Positions 18,856-27,524 of a stretch of 64,000 bases of DNA are shown here, in pieces. Below the pieces are notes generated by a model. The model searched no databases. It had not been told where the DNA came from and worked only from the letters and a program-made list of their open reading frames with translations. Position numbers and translations under genes: made by a program. The stretch comes from Nitrospira sp. MA-1 (lineage in GTDB: Bacteria > Nitrospirota > Nitrospiria > Nitrospirales > UBA8639): NCBI GenBank assembly GCA_032139905.1, contig JAQJDB010000006.1, forward strand, positions 744,001 to 808,000, written 5' to 3'. Each line of letters opens with the position of its first letter. The stretch's first letter is position 1.

Positions 18856-19875
18856 TCAACCAGAAAAGAGGGCGATTTCGGCTGTTTGATTGACATGACG
18901 TTGTCTCATAAACTCATTCGATGTCAGGTGTCCGAGCGATCTATGTAGGCGGCGTGGATTCCTGTTCCCACGTTTCGATGATCGTTTGAACGGCATTGAG
19001 CGACTCGACCTGATGAATGCTTGAGCACTCGTCTCGCAACTGCCCGTGATAGGAATTCGCTGTCATGATCCACAGTTATCGACCGCGGTCCTGGTTTCCC
19101 TTTCAGCGCACAATCCAAGGCCCGGCCCGCAATTTTCCCGACATTTGAAACCCCGCCTCTAGCGCTGGTCTGTGGCACCTTCAGTTATCCAAGACAGGGA
19201 GAATCCGAAACGACCGTCTCCCCGCCAGAGTATCTTGCACGAAATTCATGCTCCGGTGCATAGTTGGTCCCATGGGCGTGGGAGCGGGACCGCGATGCCA
19301 AGCCATCTATTTCCGTCTCCAAACCCGTATGCGGAGTTGGAGCCCTCCGAGTCGACAGACGGCGGATGGGTTTTTGATCCATCGGGGACTCTTACGCTAC
19401 ACAAGAGGACCCAGATCCCCAGATAGCTAAATCGCGGACGGGCATACGCCCAATCACGAATCCGAAAACGCAATGCCGATTTATCCTTGGCCCGGCTCCG
19501 TCGATACCTAAGGCACGCTTCAACTGAGGAGCTAACTGACAGGCCCGCCCACCACTCACCGCGAACGTCCGCTGAAACCACTGAACTAATTCCCGGCGGT
19601 GAACGGGGCCGCAGACTTTTTTTCGCAACGCTTCCGACAGCCTATGCTGATCCAGCGAGAGATAGGCTACTACTCGCTTCAACCGACCATTTTCTTCTTC
19701 CAACTGCCGGAGTCGCCGGAATTCACTCACCCCAAATAGGCATACTTTTTCTTCCACACAGAAAACGTCGTCTTTGCCACGCTTGGTTGGCGGCAGATGT
19801 TCCCCACCGAGGTGTCCTCTTCCTCTTGGGGAAGGGCAGAGATGACCGGTCCTCCGAGAATTCCGAATGCTTCAT
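18856..19875 (-). pseudogene. IS3-family (IS407-like) transposase pseudogene
   Basis: Reading the minus strand in three frames rebuilds an IS3 element. OrfA starts at 19875 (MKHSEF), shifts frame and continues as WKKKYAYLGVSEFRRLRQLEEEN. OrfB follows as ALRKKVCGPVHRRELVQWF, then in another frame IRDWAYARPRFSYLGIWVLL, then SMNFVQDTLAG, then ITVDHDSEF around a catalytic Asp, and finally LRDECSSIHQVESLNA and SNEFMRQRH. At least four frameshifts, several stops and an internal deletion between the DSEF and LRDEC blocks leave it inactive. It follows the export operon and bounds the polysaccharide region. Terminal repeats could not be identified. Confidence 0.85.
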
Positions 19876-20014
19876 AGATTTTTCCTTTCGTGTTGGACCA
19901 CCGAAGCTGCCTTTTTACTCGCGTTCTGATGGGCGTTCATTTTTGGGGCAGACGTCAATTGGTTCTATGAGTTGCATGCAGGAGTAGCAATAATATTGAG
20001 AAACGATCTTAGGT

Positions 20015-20689
20015 TTAGGAAGATCGTAGAGTGTTTTCTATATCGTCCACAATCTGTGGAGACAGGGGCTTCTGTTTAGGATCATACCGAGCAATGACCG
20101 CTCCGTTCCGGTTAATAAGAAATTTTTGGAAATTCCAGGTAATCTCCCCCTTAAAGCTGGTGTCTTCGGTGAGATAGCGATAGAGGGGGTGCTTCTGTTC
20201 ACCAATCACCGTGATTTTACTAAACAACGGGAATTCCAAGGAATACTTTGTATAGCAAAATTCCGCGATTTCCTTGTTGTCTCCAGGTTCCTGTTTGCCA
20301 AAGTCATTCGCCGGAAAGGCCAAAATCGTAAATCCTTGATCGCGGTATCGTTCATATAAGGTTTGGAGTCCGGCATACTGCGGCGTATTTCCACAAAAGC
20401 TTGCCGTATTCACGATCATCATGACCTGTCCTTTGAACTCGTTGAGGGAGCGTGGTTTATTATCAATATCTTCCATGGTGAAGTTGTAAATTTGTGAAGC
20501 CGGTTTATCCTTTGTGAAATCAAATTTTGAAGCTTGTTGATCTGAAGGGAGTAGTTGGGGCTGGGGTTCATTGGCCACTGCTTCTCCTATAGATGTTGAA
20601 TACTCCTGACTACATCCGCTAAAGATTACTAGCGCACACAGTGTGGCTATTGAGGCATAACGAGGAATGAATAGATTTGTGCCTGCCAT
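20015..20689 (-). CDS. glutathione peroxidase-family lipoprotein (Cys type)
   Basis: The protein of 224 residues reduces peroxides with thiol donors, often thioredoxin in bacteria. It begins with a lipoprotein signal (lipobox Cys26, FSGC) and so acts on the periplasmic side. The peroxidatic Cys99 is in VNTASFCGNT, Gln133 in FPANDFGKQEPG and Trp185 in TWNFQKFL; Cys145 may be the resolving Cys. The ATG at 20689 follows AGGAGG by seven bases, which decides against the upstream start at 20716. It is a stress gene at the edge of the redox/light island, with a thioredoxin encoded 0.8 kb upstream. Confidence 0.92.
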   Translation of the reverse strand: MAGTNLFIPRYASIATLCALVIFSGCSQEYSTSIGEAVANEPQPQLLPSDQQASKFDFTKDKPASQIYNFTMEDIDNKPRSLNEFKGQVMMIVNTASFCGNTPQYAGLQTLYERYRDQGFTILAFPANDFGKQEPGDNKEIAEFCYTKYSLEFPLFSKITVIGEQKHPLYRYLTEDTSFKGEITWNFQKFLINRNGAVIARYDPKQKPLSPQIVDDIENTLRSS

Positions 20690-20889
20690 GATGAATCCTC
20701 CTGAGATAATGGACAACCAGTCATTCGTTTACTCCAGTGTAATTCTGAACCTCCGGTCAGGGCAATTGGCCCAGATAGAAATATCAACTGGACTATTAGG
20801 TGTTTGAACTTTTTCCTAATAAACCCATACTGGGTTCTAGAAAAATAGCCAAAGGCATTTGTGCTTGAGAATATGATCGGAAATGGGAT

Positions 20890-21222
20890 TCACAGAAAGT
20901 CGCTGGCCCCGCCTTCGATAGCCTTAATCATCGTCGACCGAGTGGGATCTGCAGGCATCATGACCACTGAAATGGTCAGATCTTTTCCAGAGTTGTTTTA
21001 GCGTCGTCAAGTCCTCGATGATCGGCATTTCAAGGTCAAGGAAAATCTCATTAACGGATTCCGTTTTAAGGGCCGTAAGTCTCTCCAGGTTGTTCGAGGA
21101 AGGTGGAAACTTCAAATCTAATTTTTCTCAATCTGTCGTGAAGAAAAAATTATAGTTTCCTGTTCATCGACTACCAGAATTCGTTCGCCGATAGGAGGTA
21201 CACCTGATTTGTAAACCAACAT
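20890..21222 (-). pseudogene. response-regulator receiver (REC) domain, decayed
   Basis: Three short minus-strand pieces in shifting frames match a CheY-like receiver: GERILVVDEQET from an ATG at 21222, then IFLDLEMPIIEDLTTLKQLW with the phospho-acceptor Asp, then ISVVMMPAD, IKAIEGGASDFL ending at 20890. In-frame stops after the first piece and a frameshift before the last break it. No partner kinase is visible. The order and spacing are those of a single-domain regulator or of a CheB N-terminus. Confidence 0.7.
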
Positions 21223-21468
21223 TTCTCTATGGTTTATTGCTTTTTATCTTTATCACTATCATATCGACTTCATCCCTTGTGGGGGCCAAAGAAATATAAT
21301 GAAACGTTAGACAATTTGGAGTAACTAGAGGGTATGGGGGGAGGCACATGACGTGAAGAAAGAAGCTCTCATCGTAATAAGCCTGGCATAGTTCTTCCAA
21401 GTGTGAAACATATTTGAATCACATTAAGAAAGAAACCCGTAAAAATTTTCAATAAATCCAAAACCGGG

Positions 21469-21798
21469 CTAATGGGAATTTTCAAGCCAAGGAGAGAGCT
21501 GCTCGATGATCTGATCCTTTTTGCCGATCCCACCAATGAATTGCTTGAATTCCCCATTCAGAAATAGGGCTAAGGTAGGAAGGGAATGAATCTCTAATTC
21601 CCCGGGAATGAGGAAATTCTCCTGCACGTTCATTGTGAGGATGAGAAGGCGTTTCCCAAGCTCTTTCTGCAAGTGCTCTAATTCTTTGGTCAGAGCTCGA
21701 CAATGGCCACAGTCGGGCTGCCAAAATTCTACTAAAACGGGGACGGGCGATTTTTCAATCATCCCATCAAACTCTCGATCAACTACTCCCTGAATCAT
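21469..21798 (-). CDS. thioredoxin-family protein with CGHC active site
   Basis: This 109-residue protein has the thioredoxin fold: the EFWQPDCGHC motif with Cys30 and Cys33, and the cis-proline loop SLPTLALF (Pro74). The dipeptide between the cysteines is Gly-His, as in protein disulfide isomerases and DsbA-like enzymes, rather than the Gly-Pro of classic thioredoxin, which usually gives a more oxidising potential. No signal peptide, so cytoplasmic. The ATG at 21798 fits the family's N-terminus better than the TTG at 21807. It probably serves peroxide or disulfide reduction. Confidence 0.85.
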   Translation of the reverse strand: MIQGVVDREFDGMIEKSPVPVLVEFWQPDCGHCRALTKELEHLQKELGKRLLILTMNVQENFLIPGELEIHSLPTLALFLNGEFKQFIGGIGKKDQIIEQLSPWLENSH

Positions 21799-22208
21799 GT
21801 TCGCCAATCTTGATTGCTTAATATTGCCTAGGAAATTCGCGCATTTTCCGGAAACAATGAATGATCATGATGTTAACTGATTTGTAAGGATAGGTTGAAG
21901 AATTTGCCTCTGGTTTTGGGTATCTTTTGGGTAGTAGGGTCTTCTCCCGGTTTCCCAGTGAGACTTGATGGGCACCATGTCAGGACCATGGGAGGCTTCC
22001 CGGCTCAACGGGCCTATTTTATCATGACGTTGATCTTCTAGGACGATAACCCAGTTTCACTTTCTCATGCCTTTTGTGGATGACTTCAATTTGTTGTGAA
22101 ATTCATTCATGAGGCCTTTAGTAAATTTAGGAAAATGGAATCCGTGCGATCATTAATGTAAGTATGAGTAGGAAGGTTACGGAAAATTTTCTTCCTAGAT
22201 GAATACTA
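21799..22208. other. intergenic region, no gene seen
   Basis: About 410 bases hold no convincing open frame, repeat or terminator. It separates the thioredoxin gene from the DCC-family pseudogene; both lie on the minus strand. Confidence 0.5.
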
Positions 22209-22598
22209 TTAGGCACGGCCAGTCAGTCGCAATCGATTTTTGGCAAACCAGGTATATGTGTTCACCAAGAGTTTATTGAAGATTGGTCTTCGGCTACACC
22301 GAGCAAGAAAGCCTAGCCCAACTCCCTCCCACATTTTCCTGAACACCTCGACACCTGTAATGAGGGTTCCATCCGACCAGCGGGCATGGATCACTTTCTC
22401 CAAATTACATTGGCTCAGTCCATGGTCTGTGGCATGTTAAGACGAATTTGAAAGATCAATGAAATGAAGATGGGCTTTTCGATTGAACATTTTCATCAGA
22501 TCGATCTCTCGACGACAAATCGGGCATTCGCCGTCATAATAGACCCTCAGTGGGTACGGCTTCGTGGAATGCGGGCGTGGCTGTGTCTTCGGGTTCAA
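22209..22598 (-). pseudogene. DCC-family (DUF393) thiol-disulfide oxidoreductase with in-frame stop
   Basis: The minus strand from a TTG at 22598 encodes the family hallmark VYYDGECPICRREI with its CxxC, then FIDLSNSS and a TAA stop near 22439. The same frame continues at once with the rest of the family: HGLSQCNLEKVIHARW, TGVEVFRKMWEGVG and the C-terminal WFAKNRLRLTGR. Apart from this nonsense codon the 129-codon gene seems intact, so the lesion is recent or a sequence error. DCC proteins are predicted thiol-disulfide oxidoreductases and are often encoded near photolyases, fitting the photolyase gene immediately upstream on the same strand. Confidence 0.8.
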
Positions 22599-22695
22599 AG
22601 CAGGATTTGTTTTTCAGATCTCATGAATGACTCTTGAGAACAAGGGAAGTCCCCGTATCCAATTGCGACCGAGTTGTATGGGGCATTTGCGATGC

Positions 22696-24126
22696 TTAGG
22701 TCAATCCCGAAAATGCCTCCAGCGCTCGCTCACGGGAATCGCTGAGTTTGACGATCGGCAGGGGATAATTCTCTCCGAGTAGCACCCCCGCTTCTGCCAA
22801 CACTTTTTCGGGTGCTTCCCAAGGATTATGCAGGTATTTCATCGGCATCTTTTTTAACTCGGGGATGAACCGTCGAACATACTCGCCATCTTCATCGAAC
22901 TTTTTTCCCTGCGTGACGGGGTTGAAAATTCTAAAATAGGGTGCCGCATCGGCCCCACAGCCTGCAATCCATTGCCAGCTGGCACTGTTGTTGGCAAGAT
23001 CGGCATCGACCAATGTATCCCAAAACCAGTCTTCCCCAAGGTGCCAGTGCAACATGAGGTTTTTAACCAGAAAGGATCCGACAATCATGCGAATGCGGTT
23101 ATGCATGTAACCGGTTCCCCACAGTTCACGCATGCCGGCATCCACGATGGGGTAGCCGGTTTGACCTTGTTGCCATCTTTTCAGGGCTTTTAGATCTTTA
23201 CGCCAGGGAAAGGTATTAAATTTCTTTTGCAGATTTTTTCGGGGGAGCTCCGGGAAGTGAAAGAGCAGACTGTGAGAAAATTCCCGCCAGCCCAGTTCAC
23301 TTAAAAACGTCTCCCCCTCCTTCCGCCATCCTTCAGCGCCCATGTGTTGTTTGGCGGCATGCCACACCGCATTCGGTGAGATTTCTCCGAAATGCAGATG
23401 CGGCGATAACCGCGAGACATTGTTTCTGGAGGGATAGTTTCGGCCTTCTTTGTAGTGTTTGAGGCCGCTTTTGAGAAACGCTTTCAGTCGAGCCTGTGCC
23501 CCGGCTTCTCCGGGCTCCCAATGTTTGGCAAGTTTTTTGTGCCAGGGAATATTTGGCAGCAGGTCCAGATCTTTCAGTGCCACACCTTTGTATGTGGAAA
23601 GCCTTAAATTTTTTGGGTCTTTTAGGGGTTGTCGGGGTTCATTGCCATTTCTGAGACATCCATTTTGATAAAAGGGAGTGAACACCTTATACGGAGTGCC
23701 GTCGCTTTTGAGCGCTGTCTGGGGTTCAAAAAGCAGGGAGCCGTTACAGGTGTGAACCTCGATTCCTTCGGTCTGCAATGTTTCTTGTATGTGTGCATCC
23801 CTGGGGATTCGCCAGGGTTCGTAACATCGGTTCCAATAAATTGCCGCTGCTCCTGCCTCTTTGATGACGTCCATCAGGACCTTTTGAGCCGGTCCTTTCT
23901 TGAAGCACAGATTGCCCTCGAATGTTACGTTCAGCACCTTGAGACTTTCATGCAGCCACCAGCGGCTGGCAGCGCCTAACTTCCATTCTCCGCTATTTTC
24001 CTCATCAAGAATAAATAGTAGGAGGATAGGGTGCCCTGTTTTATGGGCCGCCAACAATGCCGGGTTGTCCTTGATGCGTAAATCCTGGCGAAACCAGACC
24101 ACGACTGGGGAGTTGTTTGTTGTCAT
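22696..24126 (-). CDS. phrB: deoxyribodipyrimidine photolyase (class I CPD type)
   Basis: The 476-residue flavoprotein repairs UV-induced pyrimidine dimers using blue light. The N-terminal antenna domain starts VVVWFRQDLRIKDNPAL (8-24). The C-terminal FAD domain shows SPHLHFGEIS, the SELGWREF helix, FPWRKD, GYPIVDAGMRELW, GYMHNRIRM, the DWFWDTLVDADLANN flavin loop (with the N5-facing Asn) and the ASWQW and RIFNP segments. ATG 24126 follows AAAGG; the start at 24144 lacks one. It lies between the DCC remnant and the BLUF-PsiE gene on one strand, supporting a light-response cluster. A cryptochrome-like role cannot be excluded but the repair residues look complete. Confidence 0.93.
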   Translation of the reverse strand: MTTNNSPVVVWFRQDLRIKDNPALLAAHKTGHPILLLFILDEENSGEWKLGAASRWWLHESLKVLNVTFEGNLCFKKGPAQKVLMDVIKEAGAAAIYWNRCYEPWRIPRDAHIQETLQTEGIEVHTCNGSLLFEPQTALKSDGTPYKVFTPFYQNGCLRNGNEPRQPLKDPKNLRLSTYKGVALKDLDLLPNIPWHKKLAKHWEPGEAGAQARLKAFLKSGLKHYKEGRNYPSRNNVSRLSPHLHFGEISPNAVWHAAKQHMGAEGWRKEGETFLSELGWREFSHSLLFHFPELPRKNLQKKFNTFPWRKDLKALKRWQQGQTGYPIVDAGMRELWGTGYMHNRIRMIVGSFLVKNLMLHWHLGEDWFWDTLVDADLANNSASWQWIAGCGADAAPYFRIFNPVTQGKKFDEDGEYVRRFIPELKKMPMKYLHNPWEAPEKVLAEAGVLLGENYPLPIVKLSDSRERALEAFSGLT

Positions 24127-24281
24127 GCTATGCCTTTGGCACAATTCAAAGCCGAAAATTCAATGCTCCACACTAACTAAAAGAAAAAATTCCGTGATTA
24201 CCATTTGGCTAAATCCTGATTCAGCCAAAGGATGGTATTGGGTTGAATTCCGATGGAGGGGGCAACCCAACATTCGTTGTA

Positions 24282-25166
24282 TTACAGATTATCTGGTTCT
24301 CCCCAGGTAAACCGTCTTTCAATGAGCCAGTAGGTAATGCCTAGCGCCAGCACCACCGCAGCAGTTGCAAAAATATAGGGAGGTGTGATTTCTTTGAAAT
24401 CGAAAATGATCACCTTTCGGGCTATGGCCATTAAAGCTGTAGCTATGACCATTTTAATGTGAATGACGTCTTTGCGTATATACAGCGTAATGTTAATGAA
24501 AATTTCTATGGCAATGAGAACGGCTAGAAATGCTCCAAATGTGGTGACGATATCCCTAATGGTAAATGTCGTGAAACTCGGCAATATGAGTTTTTGATAA
24601 ATGAGGTACACCACATCAACGACTCCCCACAAAATGGTAAACACCATCAAGACTGCCAGGACTTTTACGGCTGCCCGTATGGTCTGGTGGAGAACTTGTA
24701 TGAGACGATCTTCTTGATCGAGGGATAATTCTTCCTGCCCGATTTTTTTGAGCCGGTCTTTGCGGAAATGCTCCATCAGGGAATCCACAATACTCTCGTG
24801 GCTTCCCAAAAAAGTCGTATTGAAATCCTTCTCAACGAGGTTTTCGAGGCCTTTCACGGCCTGAAATTCTTCTCCGGATACCCTTTTAAATCCCATGCTC
24901 CAGTCGGCATACTCGCGACGATCCACGGTTTTTTTCTTCAGCACTTGAAAGTCGGTGTGGCGAGGATCTTTTTTGATTCTCGCAATCAATTCATGTACAG
25001 CCTGCTCTTCCCCTTCCAGTATTTGGATGAAGGTATTGTTTCCATACAGCAACATTCCGGTTATGCCTAATCGTGCATTGTTTTCACGGCTGCTCCTTAG
25101 AATCTGTTCCAAATCCTCTTGTGACATCGGTTTCGTGGCGGTACTGATGTACGAAATTTGGATCAT
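24282..25166 (-). CDS. BLUF blue-light sensor fused to PsiE-like membrane domain
   Basis: Residues 1-95 are a BLUF domain binding FAD. The photocycle residues align without gaps to AppA: Tyr6 (Y21), Asn30 (N45), Gln48 (Q63), Trp89 (W104) and Met91 (M106), in ISYIS, GITGMLLYGN, FIQILEG and DWSMGF. After a linker helix (about 110-150), residues about 160-290 form four membrane helices resembling the phosphate-starvation-inducible PsiE family (TFGAFLAVLIAIEIF, LYIRKDVIHIKMVIATALMAIARK, ending YWLIERR). BLUF outputs known to me are EAL, cyclase or short helical domains, so a membrane PsiE output is unusual. ATG 25166 follows GGGGGA. Function of PsiE is unknown; a light-gated membrane protein is inferred. 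Confidence 0.85.
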   Translation of the reverse strand: MIQISYISTATKPMSQEDLEQILRSSRENNARLGITGMLLYGNNTFIQILEGEEQAVHELIARIKKDPRHTDFQVLKKKTVDRREYADWSMGFKRVSGEEFQAVKGLENLVEKDFNTTFLGSHESIVDSLMEHFRKDRLKKIGQEELSLDQEDRLIQVLHQTIRAAVKVLAVLMVFTILWGVVDVVYLIYQKLILPSFTTFTIRDIVTTFGAFLAVLIAIEIFINITLYIRKDVIHIKMVIATALMAIARKVIIFDFKEITPPYIFATAAVVLALGITYWLIERRFTWGEPDNL

Positions 25167-25610
25167 TAATTTAATCCCCCTTCACATGAGCGAATGGTCT
25201 ATGATGTTGTTTTTTAATTGTAACCATAGGGGAATGAGTCCGATAGGTCATATGGCACAGAAGGGGGATAGGAATGAGAACAGTTTCCATCTCAAGCCCT
25301 AAAAAAGGTACCCAGGCAAAGGTACCCAGGCTTTAGCGGAAGGAATTATTCCTCGTGGCGTGGAGTAATTTATACTGAATTGAGGGAGAGCTCCACACTT
25401 GAAATGCTGAGGTTGAAAGCAAGGTCCATTTCCGCGGTCTCATGGGCACCTGATAGGCGCAGTTTGTATTCTCAAATTTTCATGCCCCGAATGGCGTGGA
25501 AACACAAAGTTCTTCAGATGCCTATCCGCTAAACCCTCACAATACTTTCCCTTGGACTCTAGGGCCTTGGTGAGATTTGGCACTCCTGAAGAGTTTATTG
25601 CAATATTCCG
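25167..25610. other. intergenic region with short tandem repeat
   Basis: No gene is supported. Two perfect tandem copies of a 14-base unit (AAAGGTACCCAGGC) occupy 25304-25331. The region should contain the promoter of the minus-strand BLUF-PsiE gene, but I see no clear consensus. Confidence 0.5.
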
Positions 25611-26567
25611 CTAATTTGGCATTTGAGCCGTAAACCAGGTCGAAATACCTTTCATGCCATTACGCTCTACATTCGAGCCGTCCCACACGGCAAAGGCCAC
25701 TGGAAAGCTTGAACCAGCAATAAACTGGACATCATTGGGATCATCAGTCGTCAGGGCTCGTTTCATGACGACGCGCCACGTCGGTCCATTACAACAACCT
25801 CCTTTAAGGGCGCCATAAGGTTCCCATAATCCGTTGCCCAGTACGTTTTGTGCTGACTGGGTGGTGAGAGTGCTAAAGCCATTGGCGTTGAGATCTTCTA
25901 CAGAACTGATCCGGAGGGAGGGATCTGACATGATATTGCCTGACCAGATGCCCTCATTAAAAGGCCCAGCGCTTCGTCCGGTTCGATTCGTATAGGTGAC
26001 CCCTCCTGAGGGCTCCTCATAATAATAATCCCAGGCAATGGCCGGGTATTGTTGGTCCACGTCCCACATGCCGGCCACTCCCATGCCTAGGTCTTTTTGC
26101 CATTCAGCGTTCCATCGCCAAATATTCACGGTTCCCCCTGATTGCCCCATGCATTGAAATGGGGGAGCTCCGGCATCCTGAACCGGAAACTGGATGGCCA
26201 TTTGATCCCGAAAATCTTGAGGCCCGATAGTGGTATTGTTAATGGTCTGATCACCCCAGTTTGCCCAGACGCCAACGTCTTGTCCGTTGGTGGCCATCTT
26301 CACCATCACGGTCTTAACCGAAATATTCGGGTGCATGGGGGTGGTAATGGTCTGACCGCTCAATGGAACGACAACTCCGGGGACGGACTCCCAAATTGGA
26401 TTTGCCGCATCCATCGCGATGTTTCCCTTGATGGAAGCAATGGGAATCGTCACCGGTTGGCTCACCGCTAGGGGGATGTCAATCATGGCTAAGAACGCCG
26501 CTACAATCAGAATTCCAGGGATTGGCAGGATTGAAATCATTCGGTGTTGATACCTAGGCTGTTTCAT
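25611..26567 (-). CDS. secreted heme-b protein of the ethylbenzene dehydrogenase gamma / NxrC type
   Basis: The 318-residue product has an N-terminal signal (ILIVAAFLAMIDIPLAV) and the domain of type II DMSO-reductase-family gamma subunits: PIWESVPGVVVPL near the start, NIWRWNAEWQ in the middle, and the conserved C-terminus RALTTDDPNDVQF, PVAFAVWDGSNVERNG, STW. Such periplasmic subunits bind one heme b and relay electrons from the molybdenum enzyme. In Nitrospira, proteins with this domain are candidate gamma subunits (NxrC) of nitrite oxidoreductase. No NxrA or NxrB gene occurs in the window, so partnership is inferred. ATG 26567 follows AGGAG, deciding against the upstream 26645 start. Confidence 0.75.
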   Translation of the reverse strand: MKQPRYQHRMISILPIPGILIVAAFLAMIDIPLAVSQPVTIPIASIKGNIAMDAANPIWESVPGVVVPLSGQTITTPMHPNISVKTVMVKMATNGQDVGVWANWGDQTINNTTIGPQDFRDQMAIQFPVQDAGAPPFQCMGQSGGTVNIWRWNAEWQKDLGMGVAGMWDVDQQYPAIAWDYYYEEPSGGVTYTNRTGRSAGPFNEGIWSGNIMSDPSLRISSVEDLNANGFSTLTTQSAQNVLGNGLWEPYGALKGGCCNGPTWRVVMKRALTTDDPNDVQFIAGSSFPVAFAVWDGSNVERNGMKGISTWFTAQMPN

Positions 26568-26657
26568 GTTGCTCCTGTTCGCTGAATCATTAAATCTCAA
26601 TGTTCCTAATTCATGGCTCGCCTCGTTTTGGAAGAGTCTCATCACATCAGTGGGTAA

Positions 26658-27296
26658 TCAGCACCAAACTTTTTTTAGCCCTGGCTTCTTTGACAGCTTT
26701 ACTTCTGCGAGGCGATAACGACTCCACAGGCCGATAGAGGCGATGCTCCCCGCCAAAATTATGAAGGCTCCCCAAAAAAGTGCAAATGGTTGGCTCATAC
26801 GATTATTTCTCCTGTTGATGAATGGAAAGGCCGATGAAAGTGCTAAAGAGGAAAGGGATTCAGGTTGGTGCCCCCACAAACTGATGCTCACCTGGTGAAT
26901 GATTTTTCTCCAGGCAGATTCCATGGCAGGGCTCCAGGCATCTTCTGCCAATTCAGAAAAAATGTCTAAATAGGTCTCCGCCATCCTGAGCAGGTGATGA
27001 GGTTGCAGGTGGCTTACCGTTGTGGGTGCCAGATCTGCCCATTGTTCTCTGATGGGTGACCGAATTTTTCCGCTTAAGCGGATTTCCTTGATGATCGTAT
27101 CGAGGATCTGGACGATGCGCCTGCTGAATGGTTGTAGCCCCATTGTTTGGAGAGAAGTGGCGATCTCAGGATGCTCTCGCAACAAGCGATGGAACAGCTT
27201 GTCGGCAAATGCATCTTCACTTTCCTTGATCCATCCTAGGCCGCATTCAAGTATATGAATCTCCGAATCTGAAAAATTGGGGGTAATTTGTTCCAT
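26658..27296 (-). CDS. globin-like protein with C-terminal membrane anchor
   Basis: Residues 1-140 resemble a single-domain bacterial globin: an A-B helix segment (ESEDAFADKLFHRLLREHPEI), an E-F region around residues 55-75, QPHHLLRMAETYL (98-110) for the G helix and SPAMESAWRKIIHQVS (122-137) for the H helix. A membrane helix at about 171-191 (FALFWGAFIILAGS) anchors the C-terminus. By eye the proximal F8 His position falls on Thr92, with His96 as a possible substitute, so heme binding is uncertain. ATG 27296 is the first Met before the domain; a TTG at 27344 is possible. It precedes the NxrC-like gene by 90 bases, suggesting joint expression and oxygen or NO sensing at the membrane. Confidence 0.65.
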   Translation of the reverse strand: MEQITPNFSDSEIHILECGLGWIKESEDAFADKLFHRLLREHPEIATSLQTMGLQPFSRRIVQILDTIIKEIRLSGKIRSPIREQWADLAPTTVSHLQPHHLLRMAETYLDIFSELAEDAWSPAMESAWRKIIHQVSISLWGHQPESLSSLALSSAFPFINRRNNRMSQPFALFWGAFIILAGSIASIGLWSRYRLAEVKLSKKPGLKKVWC

Positions 27297-27524
27297 GGGA
27301 GAAGTGCCCTTCCTATGGTTCTCTAAATATAGCTTCTTTTTCAATGTACACCCTGGGGTCTAGGGGAGGTCAAAGAAAAATGAAAAACCTTCGACAACGA
27401 AAGGCCGCTCAAGACTTGCGTGCGCATGTCGGAAGGTAGACCGTCTCAATGACGACTATGGAGATTGAAGTGTTGTTGGGTCGGGGAATTCTAGAAAACG
27501 GGGAGGATGCCGGATATCAGGTCT

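Noticed and set aside
25304-25331. Two tandem copies of a 14-base unit
   Set aside because: Only two copies in an intergenic gap; probably replication slippage, no sign of function.
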